Origin: Puccinia triticina
Taxonomy: Eukaryota > Basidiomycota > Pucciniomycetes > Pucciniales > Pucciniaceae
Assembly (NCBI RefSeq): GCF_026914185.1
Contig: NC_070575.1
Span: forward strand, 2,873,001 to 2,937,000
Length of the DNA: 64,000 bases
Direction: 5' to 3'
Part shown: one piece after another, positions 45,601 to 55,506 of the stretch
Layout of the letters: each line of letters begins with the position of its first letter
Position numbering within the stretch: position 1 is the first letter of the stretch
Translations under genes and position numbers: made by a program
Notes under the pieces: model-generated
Seen by the model: the letters and a program-made list of their open reading frames with translations, nothing else
What the model was told of the DNA's origin: nothing
The model's database searches: none

Positions 45601-46243
45601 GGCTCGCCGGGTATGGAGACTTCCTAAGCGCCAGAGGGCAAGGCTTATCCACCGTCAGGGTGATTTCAACTTTGTGGCCATGAATAGAACCGAAAGGCTG
45701 GTCTGGAGTGGCAAAGGCCTCCTTATTCTCCGACAAAGCCAGTACGAGTTCCGCCCGCTGAGAAGGTGTGATTTCCCCGCTAATCCTAGAGTCACGGAGG
45801 ACCTCACCTTCAAACCCCACCTTGGTATCCATCCCCGTGGCGACGTTGTTAATTGTCTCATTGAAATCAAACACCTTCTTGCCAATAGTGAATTGGCGCT
45901 TTTCAGTATTCAGCAAGGAGATCTTGTAGTGTACCAAATAGTCATTGCCAACAATAAAGTACCTGGAGGTCATATTCTCCATGACCACAAATTTCATAAC
46001 CATCTTAACGCCTTGCAGAACAAGGCGAATATTCACAACTCCTAACAGGACTAGCGCCCCGGACGCACTGTGGAATTTCCCCGGCTGTATCGGTAGGATG
46101 AACTTTTCCCAGCCAGGGCAAAACCGAGCTAGGTACGTTTTCCCCACAACGGAGCGTACAGCCCCGCTATCCAGCAAGACCAGACATTCCCTGTTGCAGC
46201 ACGTCATTTGTACAAGGTTGTTTTTGCCGCGCGTCGTGCCCAC
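42563..46243 (-). pseudogene. chromovirus Pol (protease, RT, RNase H, integrase, chromodomain-like)
   Basis: Order on the minus strand: aspartic protease (LVLLDSGAVRSVVGKTYLA, about 46180); reverse transcriptase (LVGDFRALNTYTTPDRYPMP, FITCMDVLKGFHQN, YLRMPFGIKNAPSHFQRMMD, and LIIYIDNIII near 45160, where the usual second Asp of YxDD is Asn); RNase H (LLYVDACMEGIGAALH); integrase with an H-H-C-C zinc finger ([27 protein letters not shown]) and the catalytic triad region ([43 protein letters not shown]); [12 protein letters not shown]; and a chromodomain-like tail ([15 protein letters not shown], then [10 protein letters not shown]). TAG 44678-44680 interrupts RNase H where CAG (Gln) is expected. 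P-I-I-G-V precedes the protease in a different frame from gag, so Pol is made by frameshift or the junction has a 1-nt change. Homologue of 743-1457. Confidence 0.93.
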
Positions 46244-46986
46244 AGCCGCTGTGCCGGTGGATATAACACCAATAATCGGCCCATCATCCTCCGGATCACT
46301 GCTTGCTCAGCGGCCGCCTCGGCCCCATCCCCGTAGTTGACCGCGTTGACATTCTTTGGGCACTTACGAGCGGTGTGCCCTGTTTCCTTGCAGGTGAAAC
46401 ACTTCATATCGGAGGTTGGAGTCTTGGTTTTCTCCACAGCCTGGCCTGCAGGCTTGGAAACAAGAGGAGGCGCTACCTTTGGAGTAAAGCGTCTCCGAAC
46501 AAGTCGAGTCTTATCACAAATTTCCTCAAGAACATTAATGAAACTACTGAGGTCGGCATCTGGCCGCTTCATAGCGTTTTTGGCAGCATACTCCACCTCG
46601 TTGTCCATGAGGTTCAAAAGTTTAAAGTTCAGAGACTCCTGATCAATGTTAGGCTCAAAACACTTCAGCCTATTGTACTGTCGTGTCACCCATTGCGCTG
46701 GCTTGGACTCGCCCGGGACAAATCGGTCAGCAGTGAAAGCATTCTGCTTCTTTCGCTTCCACGCGGAATGCCCGAACTTTTTACAAATCTCGTCTTTCCA
46801 AAAGGACCATGAATTGTTGTGATGCGTGAGCCGCATAGTCTCATACCAAGAGAGTGCTGTGCCCGTGAGCATAGTTAAAAGTTTGAGGATAATAACCTCA
46901 TCGTCCACATGGCTATCGCAATGCGCGGTATCGATCCACTGTACAAACCAAAGATGATCGTACTTGCCTTCACCGGAAAAGCTCGG
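46204..46986 (-). pseudogene. chromovirus Gag, C-terminal part (capsid and zinc knuckle)
   Basis: Capsid-type sequence begins SFSGEGKYDHLWFVQWIDTA, continues ALSWYETMRLTHHNNSWSFW and KPAQWVTRQYNRLKCFEPN, and ends with one CCHC knuckle (CFTCKETGHTARKC). Gag packages the element RNA and forms the particle; the knuckle binds RNA. The start of this part is a junction: the first residues of the intact protein lie at 51055-52629, separated by the insertion at 46987-51050. The open frame upstream of 46986 (to 47088) is insertion sequence, not Gag. Gag ends at 46204 and overlaps the start of the protease frame by 40 bp. Confidence 0.88.
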
Positions 46987-47181
46987 TGTGGTAGAGGGAG
47001 GGGGTCTGGGGGGTTTAATTTCACGAAGAAGAGAAGAAAACATTTTTTTGGTTTTTTTTATGTTTTTACCCCAAACGGACAGTGACAACAGCCTCTACGA
47101 CAAAGAAAGACAAGAAACCTTAGTATAAATAAATACATAGAAGAAAAAGAACGAAAGAAGGAATTAGCTCACTGTAGTAGT

Positions 47182-48687
47182 TTACGCATCCCGAACAACC
47201 TGGCGTATGGAAGAGCGGTACTCCTCCGAGACTGCTTGGAACACGTGGATTCGCTGAATACGACCTCCCTCGTTCTTGGTCGGGGTGCGTTGACAGTAGG
47301 AAATGAAAACGCGGGCAAAAGTCTGATACAACCGAGTATAAGCTTCCGGGTCGAGGCCGGGAAGTGGAGCAGTTTGAGTCGGAACCGATTGCTGGCGTGG
47401 CTCCAGGAGAACCTGAACCTGGGTGTCACTCAAGAATGGGAGATCGCCATGGGGAAAGAAAGGAGTATGGGCGGGACCGGAAGCCTGAGAGGCGTTTTCG
47501 GAATCCGTTATGCCTTCCGCATCGGCATCGGAACCGAGCATGGGCGGGCAATATAAAGCCTCGACCTCTGGCAACGCGGGTCGGAACATCCACCCGGGAA
47601 GAGTCGACCAAGTAGAATCCCACTCGGGAGTTGGAGGGACCTGACCATAAGCTTTATTAGCAACAAGAATAACCTTAATACAAAACAAAGGAAAAGAGAC
47701 TTACCCCACCCAACCACTCGAAGAGTTGGTCCAACTCGTCTTCGGTCTCACCAACCTGAGATTGATTGGCGTCTGAGCCACCAGAACGATCGGAGCGCCT
47801 CTCCAACGCAGCAGATCCAACGGACGAGCTACGGCAACTCGTAGCCGGGGTTGTAAGCGGGGAAGGTTGGGGGGCAGGAGGGACAAGCCAGTCGTCCCCG
47901 ATAAGGACCCGATTGGACTGGAAAAACTGTGTAGACTCAAGAGCTTAGCAAATGGAAAAAAAAAAAAAAAAGAGAACAGCGAAAGGATACTCACCGGGTT
48001 CTTGGTTGGCTCAGTAGCGGGAGAATAGGCTGGGGAGTCTGTCCCAGACCTCCAGCCCGGGCTGCGAGGGCGGTAAACGGGAGAGGGGAAGAGAGCATGC
48101 GAACCCGCAACCGGGGACCGAAGGCGCGGGTGGAGTCCCACCAAACCAGGTGGAACCCGCGATAGGGAAGGCAATGGTGTGCGGGGGACATTCGGGGACC
48201 CTGGACGGTCATCTGGGGCGATAATCTTGACAATATTGGATTATCAATACAATACCTACAATACCGATACCGATAAGAGTAAAAATATAAAAAGGACTTA
48301 CCGCTGCTACTTCAGCTATCGCATCTTCATCGACAGTGAAGGGGCGCTCGGGAATTGCAGCCCCATCCTTGCAAGTTTGCCTAACGCGGGCCCGAAGGCC
48401 GTGAGATTGTTCAAAAGACTCCATTCGCTGCCTGGTCCATTGAAACCAGGATGGGGTGATAACATCACCTCAGTAGATCGGTCCGTCCATAATGATGATA
48501 GGATTATGGACAGATGAGCCCGGCTGGAATGAAGCAAAAAGGTTCAGAGCAGGAGTAAGCAAACGATCTAAAAACGAGCAAAATTAGGAAAACGCACACG
48601 GCTCGGGGCCTCTGAAGAGACGCCTCGGCTTCTCAAAGGATAAGGCGACGAATGAAAATAAGTTCTGTAATAAGTACGGCGGGGCAT
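47182..48687 (-). pseudogene. five-exon gene of unknown function, one premature stop
   Basis: Exons 48687-48598, 48523-48302, 48225-47995, 47926-47705 and 47640-47182 give 1224 nt (407 aa) with every intron in phase 0 and GT-AG borders. The protein starts MPRRTYYRTYFHSSPYPLRS, continues GDVITPSWFQWTRQRMESFE, a Ser/Pro-rich part (SRVPPGLVGLHPRLRSPVAG), FFQSNRVLIGDDWLVPPAPQ, an acidic ETEDELDQLFEWLGG, and ends LDPEAYTRLYQTFARVFISY and FQAVSEEYRSSIRQVVRDA. TGA 48470-48472 stands at codon 48, where CGA (Arg) would restore the frame. A TATA box (GAGTATAAAAGAG) lies at about 48786-48798, 100 bp upstream of the ATG. No family recognised. It sits inside the insertion in gag and is probably a captured or passenger gene. 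Confidence 0.6.
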
Positions 48688-48785
48688 GGTTTCTAGCTGG
48701 GGTAAGGAAAGCAAGATTCTAACAAAGGTGGAAGCGACCTGGGCGAGGAAGTGGTTGATGGTAGAAAAGTCAGGAGGGGAGGGAG

Positions 48786-48798
48786 CTCTTTTATACTC
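48786..48798 (-). promoter_or_regulatory. TATA box of the 47182-48687 gene
   Basis: On the minus strand the sequence reads GAGTATAAAAGAG, about 100 nt before the start codon. Confidence 0.5.
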
Positions 48799-48799
48799 G

Positions 48800-50110
48800 G
48801 CCGGGGGGAGCAGCGGGCACTCACCGGATTATATGTACTTTCCTCTGACCCACTCCCTGACTTACAAAAAGAACTGGTCCACCCCCATCTCAAGTCGGAA
48901 GCGTCGTTCGATGCAACCCGTTGTGAAGCCAGATAGAACCGAAGCCGAGAAATGGGGGCCACTGTTTGACTATGGACGCACGTACACATACGGGCCCACG
49001 AAGAGATGACAAAAAAGAAGAGAGAAAGACGACGTGGTCGTCAGTCTCGCCATCTTAGCGCCGGCGAAAAAGAAAGAGAAGAAAGCTGGTCTGTACTCAC
49101 CGCAGAGTATGGGCTATTGAGTCCAGAATGCGAAGCTGTCCGCGGCGGTGGTACGAGAAGCGCTGTGGAAGTGAAAACAGGGCTGTCAGCTGTCAGATCT
49201 GGGATACACAAATGAATCTTTTTTCTTTTTCGCATTCTTGGAACTAGTAAGGAATGGGCCCCAAGTCAAAGAACCCCGAGCAGAAAAGAAAAAGAACCTA
49301 CGTCAAATAATGAAAGTGGTCCGAGGTTCAAGCAATCGACCTGAGGAAATTGAGTTGGCCAGCGGCACCGGTGACGTAGTTGAAGGAGCCGGAAGATCGG
49401 TGAAGTCGGATTGAGAAGCATCTGCTGGCGGAGGTCGAGTCGATATATCGATACCCCCCCCAAGGGGTAGGGCCGATATACATACACATACCCCGTGGCG
49501 GGGTGGGAGTAAACACTTGAGACCCAAACGCAAGGTTGAACGTTTGCAGCACCGCAGTCCTCTTGTCGGATTACGCGTAATCTGACAAGACAACTGCGGC
49601 GCATTGGATGAACTCCCGCGGGACCCTAATAACTTCGGGCGGGTATGATCAGCACTGTGTACCCGGGCCCCAAGCCCGACCAACCAATCATCAGGAGGCG
49701 GGGTCGAGTCCCCGATCACTACTCGTACACCGAGGCGCGCGGCCTCAATAGCGCGCACCCTAGGGCGCTAGAGCAACAGCTGCGGCCATCACCACAGCAC
49801 AAGCATCACCCCTGCGCAGCTGCGCAGCTGCGCAACTGCGGACTGCGGACTGCGCGCAGCACTTCGACTCCCAGAACCAACAAAAAGTTATTGTCAAGAA
49901 AAACCCCAAAATTGACAAAAATCAAAAATTTGGCCAATTTTCACCCTGCGCAGCCTCTCAAGCCACGTGGCCCAGAAGACGTCAAAATGACCAATTCTCC
50001 AAGAATTCTGCAAATCACCACCTAAATTCACCATGTCACAGGTTCAAAAGTTGACAGAAAGCACTTTTCACGTCGAAATTGTCTGGGGACAGACAATAAG
50101 TTGGGGGAGG
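48800..50110. other. insertion-internal DNA without a supported gene
   Basis: GC-rich with several ORFs of Ser/Pro/Arg composition on the minus strand (for example 49303-49758) but no domain. Contains the hairpin at 49562-49589, GCGCAGCTGCGCAGCTGCGC near 49816, and a retroelement-like 3' end with polypurine tract (AAGTTGGGGGAGGA) ending at 50110. Confidence 0.45.
49562..49589. repeat. 28-bp hairpin (CTTGTCGGATTACG / CGTAATCTGACAAG)
   Basis: The two 14-base halves are complementary with a single mismatch (G versus T) and no loop. Confidence 0.8.
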
Positions 50111-51050
50111 ATGTGGTAGACGGAAAAGTGGAAAAATAAAAAGTTTTTTTTCTATGCCACATAATTACTCATACTAGGCCTCAAGATACCATCAAATGGA
50201 CCCCAGAAATGGATTCTACGGCCAATTTTACCCTTAGTCACCACTGGAAGCACCCCTGGACCCCCTCTAGTGTGGAAGTTACACCTCATGGACACATATC
50301 ACACGGCCAGCCCCAGTAACCCAGCTGTCATCTGCCCCAACCCAAGTTTCACAGTAGTACACTTATACATATCACAGGATACAAACATACATCTCCCTGT
50401 CAGGATACACTCATTACATATTAACTACATACACTCCTTTATATACATAGTATGACATCATTTACACTGTTTCTGCAGCCTCAGACTTTGTGTATACACT
50501 AATTCCCCCTGTATGACAGCTCATGCAGTCTACTGTTACCTCATGCATGCATTAGAATGTTCTGTTGTATATTCTGACACCATTCATGTGCCCCTGAGGG
50601 GTTATGACATCATTTGTATCTACTCCCACCAGCTAAAATCCCTCACCCTGTTGTCTAGATTAGCTGAAACCCTAACCCACAAGCCCCTCAGGGGCTCCCC
50701 TTTTGTCTATAAAAGGAGCTCTCTCCACCCCCAGTGGCCTGCTCCCCAGTTCCTCACCCAGAACTCACAAGTCACCCAACACTCATCCACACTCAAATCC
50801 TAAAACCCTTATAACAATAAATCAACCCTTATAACAAAATTTCAACCCTTATAACAAAGTAATTGAAACACTTACACGTTGCCAGTCAAACAGATTTCAT
50901 CTGGAACAGACCAGACCTATCACTTAATAAAACTTGCCAAGCTGAGCTTGGTGGGTCTTGTTGACTGATAACAGAAGGGCAGAGCTTGCAACTCCATCAT
51001 ACCCTTCACCATTCAGCAAAAGGGTTTCATTACCACTTTTGAGTCTTACA
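50111..51050 (+). repeat. LTR-like block (940 bp) after a polypurine tract
   Basis: It is preceded directly by AAGTTGGGGGAGGA, starts TGTGGTAGAC and ends GTCTTACA, so the ends are imperfect inverted repeats. A good TATA box (TCTATAAAAGGAGC) is at 50706-50719, and AATAAA signals follow at 50815 and 50930. This fits a 3' or solo LTR of a plus-strand retrotransposon. Confidence 0.7.
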
Positions 51051-52629
51051 TCGGCCAGTCGCATTTCGAGATAGCCATATTTAGACGTTTTTTAAGTTCG
51101 GGGTCTACGCCGTCATCATCTCGTCGCGGTTGCCTGTGGGAAGCTCCGGTCAGATGTGGAGGAGGCTCTCGGCCAGAGTTGGCACTTGGCAAAGATTGCA
51201 AAGATTGGATGACACTGGTGAGCCCCGCTACCTCCTCCCGAAGCCGGGCCCCTTCAGCACGGTACTGACTCATCATCCAATCAATTTTGCCATTTAAATC
51301 CAAAAAATCAACTCGTTGATTCTCGCTTTGTTCCTCAAGTTTCTGCTCAACATCAGCGCTACTACTTGACTCAGCCGTGGCCCGTTGTTCCCTGCCCAGG
51401 TGATCAACCAGGGCGGTCTGCAACCAATGAAAACCTTTGTCAAGTTTTTGTGCAAAAAGGGCATCGAAGTTTTCAGGAGCAGTGGTAGTAGACTTTAAAA
51501 TGCGGTTCTCAAGCTCAAACATTCGCGCACTTAAACCCTGTATCTCATGTATAAGCTTTGGATCGCGGGAGTTGGGGCTTACCAGGTCTGAAACAGTGAT
51601 ATCCAGAGCGTTCTGGACAAATTCCTTAATATTACGCTCAACTGTCTTAAGCTCACCATTTTTGTTCCCAATGGAGATCTTTCTTAAGGCCTCCTCCACC
51701 TCATCAACCCGGGAGTTTAGAGACTTAACAGTCTCAATAATCGGGGCAACAGACGTAGAGATAGAGTTACTTAAAGTAGCAAGACCAGACAGAGAAAATT
51801 TAACAGCTTTAAAATTATCGGAAATTATATCTTTTAACAGATGAACATTATTAGAGACGGGGGTGGAAACATCCTTGTGTACGGATTTGACTAAGGAAGA
51901 GAGAGAAGAATTTGTATGAGAAATGATTTGTCGAGAGTTACCATCCACAATCTTCTCGATTTTGCCGAACATCTGACGGAGCATCCCACTTGCCTCAACA
52001 AGGGTTAGTGGCGCTGATTCCCTTGGTTGCGGTTGCGGGACTGGTCAATCGACTGGTAACCGCCCTGAATTGTGCGACTCATGCAAAACAGTTCGTTGTA
52101 GATCAACGCCTGGTAGCCGCGGCGCCCCCTCATGCGGCTGGATTGGGCCGGTTGGGGTCGAGCCTCTCCCAGAACTTGTTCCGGTTGGTGGTTTACCTGA
52201 GGTGGTGGCGGGGGTGCTCCTTGGCGTGCAGAGACTGCTGGGCGGTTTTGGCCCCTCGGGCGGTTGTTTCAAGCGTTCGCCGGGTTGTTTGCGGGGTGAT
52301 TTGGGTGCGTGACGTGAGGATTCCAACCCTTGGTCAGAAACAACAGGATGTCCCGGCTGATCAGTCTTTTGAGACTGTTGTGGGTTGTGATTGCTTGGTC
52401 GTGGAGAAGAATCATTGATTCCTGGTTGTTGCCCGCCCAAGCCTCCAGGAACGCTTGCTTGAAGCGTAGATGCGTCTGGAGTAGGAGCTCCGTCGTGGGG
52501 TTCCAACCTCGCCTTGCCGCCGCTTCTGCCACATTGAAACTCGCCGGCTGGGACGAGGGGGGGTTTGGCGAATCTGGTTGAGGAAGAATGCGAACCGGTG
52601 TTACTGTTGGTTTTCTTAGGCGGAGCCAT
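51051..52629 (-). pseudogene. chromovirus Gag, N-terminal part (coiled coil)
   Basis: ATG 52629 (MAPPKKTNSNTGSHSSSTRF) opens a Pro/Ser-rich region. TGA 52045-52047 breaks GRLPVDxPVPQPQPRESAPL. The same frame continues into a long helical region (MLRQMFGKIEKIVDGNSRQI ... LNSRVDEVEEALRKISIG, VEQKLEEQSENQRVDFLDLN) and ends KKRLNMAISKCDWP at the insertion. In rust Ty3 elements the KCDWP motif is directly followed by FSGEGEYDH-type capsid sequence, which is found at 46986. The N-terminal coiled coil probably drives Gag multimerisation. Confidence 0.82.
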
Positions 52630-53119
52630 GGTATGTAGAGTGAGAGGGATACGTACTAATTGGTTTGGTGACGACAACTATAGATTCAATGCTGTCTGGA
52701 GACCCTCCTCTGACGGTGCTGTTGAGACAGATGGGTTCCCCGAGGAGCTGTCGTTCGACGGCTGCGGTTGATCCTCTAGCCACGGAAGTTTCACGAGAGC
52801 GTATTTCCGCGATCAATCCGGTGATGGCCGGGTGTGGACGTTGTTCAGAAGTGACGGACAACGCGGGATTGATTGGAACAGTTCCGGCCTGCATCCCTTG
52901 AGATATAATTGGGTCAAAATGATTAGCTTGAGCTGTCGCGGTAGCTGCGTCGGCAGTATTACCCGTTTGTCTGAAAAGTTGGTCAAAAAGGTCCGCGACT
53001 TCAGTAGTACCTGTTGGGGGAGCTGAATTTTGAGTCGCAGGATTCCCGCTGGCAGCAGCCGTTTGACGAGGTCTATTGGATTGAAAGAAACTATGGAGAG
53101 ACGTCTGCCTTGATGACAC
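52616..53119 (-). CDS. small ORF upstream of gag, with a PIP-box-like N-terminus
   Basis: This 167-aa ORF is the first after the 5' LTR and primer-binding site. It starts MSSRQTSLHSFFQSNRPRQ: residues 5-12 (QTSLHSFF) fit the PCNA-interacting consensus Q-x-x-aliphatic-x-x-aromatic-aromatic, in the extreme N-terminal position and with basic residues after it, as in many real PIP boxes. The rest is Ala/Thr/Ser-rich with a possible helix (TTEVADLFDQLFRQTG). Its stop codon overlaps the start of gag (ATG 52629 lies 11 bases before the last base of the TGA, in another frame), so gag may be reached by leaky scanning, re-initiation or splicing (a GTACGT donor is near 52655). No known domain otherwise. 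Confidence 0.6.
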   Translation of the reverse strand: MSSRQTSLHSFFQSNRPRQTAAASGNPATQNSAPPTGTTEVADLFDQLFRQTGNTADAATATAQANHFDPIISQGMQAGTVPINPALSVTSEQRPHPAITGLIAEIRSRETSVARGSTAAVERQLLGEPICLNSTVRGGSPDSIESIVVVTKPISTYPSHSTYHGSA

Positions 53120-53329
53120 TGGTAAAGGAGCGGCCTCTCAGCTCAAACATTGAACCTTCCAAATACAATGGCAAACGCTTACTTACTGTTGGATACCGTA
53201 GGGCAAGAAACGTTTGAGCGAATGAAATTTGAGTTGTTGAATTGAGTTCTAGAAAAAATGAAGTCGCACTGGTAAGTGCTTCTGAAAAACACAGGCTCAG
53301 GAAAAAAAATTCCCAATGAGGCCCCCAAA

Positions 53330-54019
53330 TGTCAGGGCGTGCCTCTATAGTGGCAACGCACTGAATGAAACCTTTGATATAATCAAGGTTTGATGGCTGA
53401 TCTCAGCTGTCACGACTGTCTGTTGGTGCTCGACTTGGCCGTAGCACAAGGAGAAAAGCCGCGCCTCCGTCTGGAGGGGCTGGTTGAGCGAATACAACCG
53501 GAATCTAAGAGATTTGAGAGAGAGTCCTTTCTAGGACAGAGAGAGAGAAAAGGAAGAAAACCTAGACTTACTTAATTTGGGTAAGTCGAGGTCAAGAGCG
53601 GAGTCGGAAGTGTAAAGGTGGGGGAAGGTGGATCAGAAAGTAAGCGCCCCAATTGTTGTATCTTCGATGCAACAAATAAGCGGGCCTGGTAACTAATAAT
53701 GATCTGGGGGACCATCCTATGTGCGGAGATCCCTCATGCTTTATACCCAGCCTTTAGCTGGTTGGCTTGTGGTTCGCGGACCACGGGTCGTCATTCAGAG
53801 AACTTTGTGAGAAGTTCCTTAGAACCTACCCAGTGGGTATGTTCACTTGCGACATTGGCTCAGGTACAGTGTTCATGAGAGTCATCCTCCACGGCTTCTG
53901 TTCCCAGCCGGATCCTAAACCCCGGTAGCTACAGAGCCGCCGGTGGCAGGGTCGCCATCTTCTGTGGCGGCCCGCAGTTTGTCAGTCTCTGTGCTGACTG
54001 CGTTAGCAGATGGCTGACA
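53330..54019 (-). repeat. 5' LTR of the chromovirus
   Basis: Direct repeat of 41978-42667 at a constant offset of 11352 bp. A TATA-like TTTATACCC (53740-53750) is conserved in both copies. Confidence 0.95.
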
Positions 54020-54024
54020 CTGAG

Positions 54025-55023
54025 GTTGGAGGTGGTTTGAACGGGTGAGACGCTGCGATAGGTAGGAAGACTGGATGTAAACTCCCACAAGGAGTAGCAA
54101 GAATACAAGTACTCTACGGATTGAGACAGGGGGAAAGCTGATGGATAAGCTGAAAGTCAGCACTGGGAAAAGGAATAGGGCGGATTCAAATGAAGTGAAA
54201 GCTAGCAGGCAAACAGGGAAAAAAATAAGAATACGCTCAAATAAGGGAATCAGCCAGCTAGCAAGACAGAGTAAGACAGTCGCGGAGATTTGAGCAATCA
54301 TGGAAAACCTGTTGATGAGTGGGGGTCACGGCAAGGAGGGATGTGGTATTAATATAAATCAATATCGCTGGTAAGGCTTGATTACGGTCCACGGATATGT
54401 AAAAACTTTAGATACCAGCATATAAATGCATAACGGCCAAAGGAGGCAGAAGGCTGCACATATGTACCTCTGAACAACTTGTGAATGAGCAAGTCACCAA
54501 GGATTGCGGCATGCCGTTGCTGTCCTAAGGTGTTGCATACAGAAGAGTAGAAAAGGCGGAAAGGATACATACATGCATAATATTCTGGTCCGTCACCTTG
54601 AAGATATACATTGTACATGTATGTTGTTGATCTAGCAATGTCATCAAAATTGGAATGATTGTGTGATTTTAGTTGTGAGAAGTATTGTATCTACCTGTAA
54701 AAAAACATATTATTGACTTACGAAATCTGAAAAAGTCTTCTTGATACATAGGGGTTTACGTGAGCGCTTGACAATGTCCTATGTAGTCAAGATTGGTAGA
54801 TTGAGGATGAATGGCTTGACGCAGAAGAGGAAAAAGAAAAAGAAGAAATCGTGACTAGATTTCTCGGGTTATATGTATCAGCAAGTCACCGGAGAGGGTG
54901 GATAGATTTTGGGTACTGATTTAACCTGCCCGCTTGAGAAGCAACACGTTCTTGACCTTCTCAAATGAATCGCCTATGTTTTATTTTTGAATTGCCTAGT
55001 GCTACCTAAATATACAGTCCGAC
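54025..55023. other. no supported gene
   Basis: Flank of the chromovirus. A minus-strand hydrophobic ORF (54301 to the LTR) is partly LTR sequence. Several short CATA/TATA-rich stretches; no gene. Confidence 0.45.
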
Positions 55024-55506
55024 ATGGAAGAACATAAATTAGCATTTGAAAAAATACACCAAGCTATCCGAGAAGACGACTTGTGGTTGGCCGCATGGTG
55101 GATGTCGAAATTTGTGAAGAAAGGATACCGACTCACCCACGAACAGCTTGAGCGTCTAGAACTTGAACGGAAGTATTGTAACAACAACGCTATAGATTTG
55201 GCGATGGCCCTGGATAGACTTGCTGGGAGGAATGCTGGTTTCGATTTTGATGAATGGTTGAAGAAAGGCACCCCGTTCCAAACCATCGCCAACGCTAGCT
55301 TGAAGAATTGGCAGAACGGACCCAAGGCTAAGCGACTACAAACGGAGATTGATACTTATTCTTGTGCGGCTGGCTACATTGAAGCAATTATATCAATGGG
55401 AACAATCAATCAAGCGGACAAATTGAAGGTGGATAGCGAGTGGGTGGAGGTCATTGAGATGGAGGCTATGGGTGCAACACCATCAGTGGAAAATTCTAAC
55501 TCATGA
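55024..55506 (+). CDS. 160-aa protein of unknown function, single intact exon
   Basis: ATG 55024 to TGA 55504-55506, no intron. The product is mostly helical and charged: AFEKIHQAIREDDLWLAAWW, SKFVKKGYRLTHEQLERLEL, then NAIDLAMALDRLAGRNAG, FDFDEWLKKGTPFQTIANA and KLKVDSEWVEVIEMEAMGA. There are no signal peptide, membrane segment, zinc-binding residues or repeats. Codon use and amino-acid composition look like a real protein, and the frame is free of the stop codons that mark the decayed genes around it. I recognise no family. A small host or element gene of rust-restricted type is the simplest reading. Confidence 0.6.
   Translation: MEEHKLAFEKIHQAIREDDLWLAAWWMSKFVKKGYRLTHEQLERLELERKYCNNNAIDLAMALDRLAGRNAGFDFDEWLKKGTPFQTIANASLKNWQNGPKAKRLQTEIDTYSCAAGYIEAIISMGTINQADKLKVDSEWVEVIEMEAMGATPSVENSNS

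Larger units (their letters stand above)
46987..51050. mobile_element. 4.06-kb composite insertion inside gag
   Basis: The gag frame is interrupted between W-P and S-F-S-G. The flanks share TCGG (46983-46986 and 51051-51054), and removing the insert plus one TCGG gives TGGCCGAGCTTTTCC in frame. The insert begins TGTGGTAGA and ends GTCTTACA (TG...CA, as in LTRs). The nine bases TGTGGTAGA recur at 50111, where an LTR-like block of 940 bp starts. Between them lies a five-exon gene (47182-48687). So the insert is either an LTR element with most of its 5' part replaced, or a solo LTR hit by a second element after its ninth base. Confidence 0.7.
41978..54019 (-). mobile_element. complete Ty3 chromovirus LTR retrotransposon with nested insertion
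   Basis: Two 690-bp LTRs (41978-42667 and 53330-54019) flank the element. The 5-bp target duplication is exact (CTGAG at 41973-41977 and 54020-54024). In element orientation (minus) the order is 5' LTR, a small upstream ORF, gag, pol with chromodomain-like tail, polypurine tract (CTTTTTTGGGGGGGGCGAG) and 3' LTR. A probable primer-binding site, TTTGGGGGCCTCATTGGG, lies next to the 5' LTR (53312-53329). Without the 4.06-kb insertion at 46987-51050 it would be about 7.97 kb. The copy is recent (LTRs 98.6% identical) but carries a few inactivating substitutions. Confidence 0.95.

Noticed and set aside
49640..49730. tRNA- or SINE-like stretch (GGGGTCGAGTCCCC)
   Set aside because: It does not fold into a cloverleaf and lacks credible A and B boxes in order.
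49303..49758. 151-codon Ser/Pro/Arg-rich ORF
   Set aside because: GC-rich DNA open in several frames, no domain and no intron-exon logic.
41978..54019. Classical RIP (CpA to TpA) as the source of the mutations
   Set aside because: LTR differences are at CpG, overall change is light, and RIP is not established in rusts; CpG deamination fits better.
53915..54301. Hydrophobic minus-strand ORF resembling a membrane protein
   Set aside because: The 3' part is LTR sequence and the rest is a pyrimidine-rich flank; a chance fusion created by the insertion.
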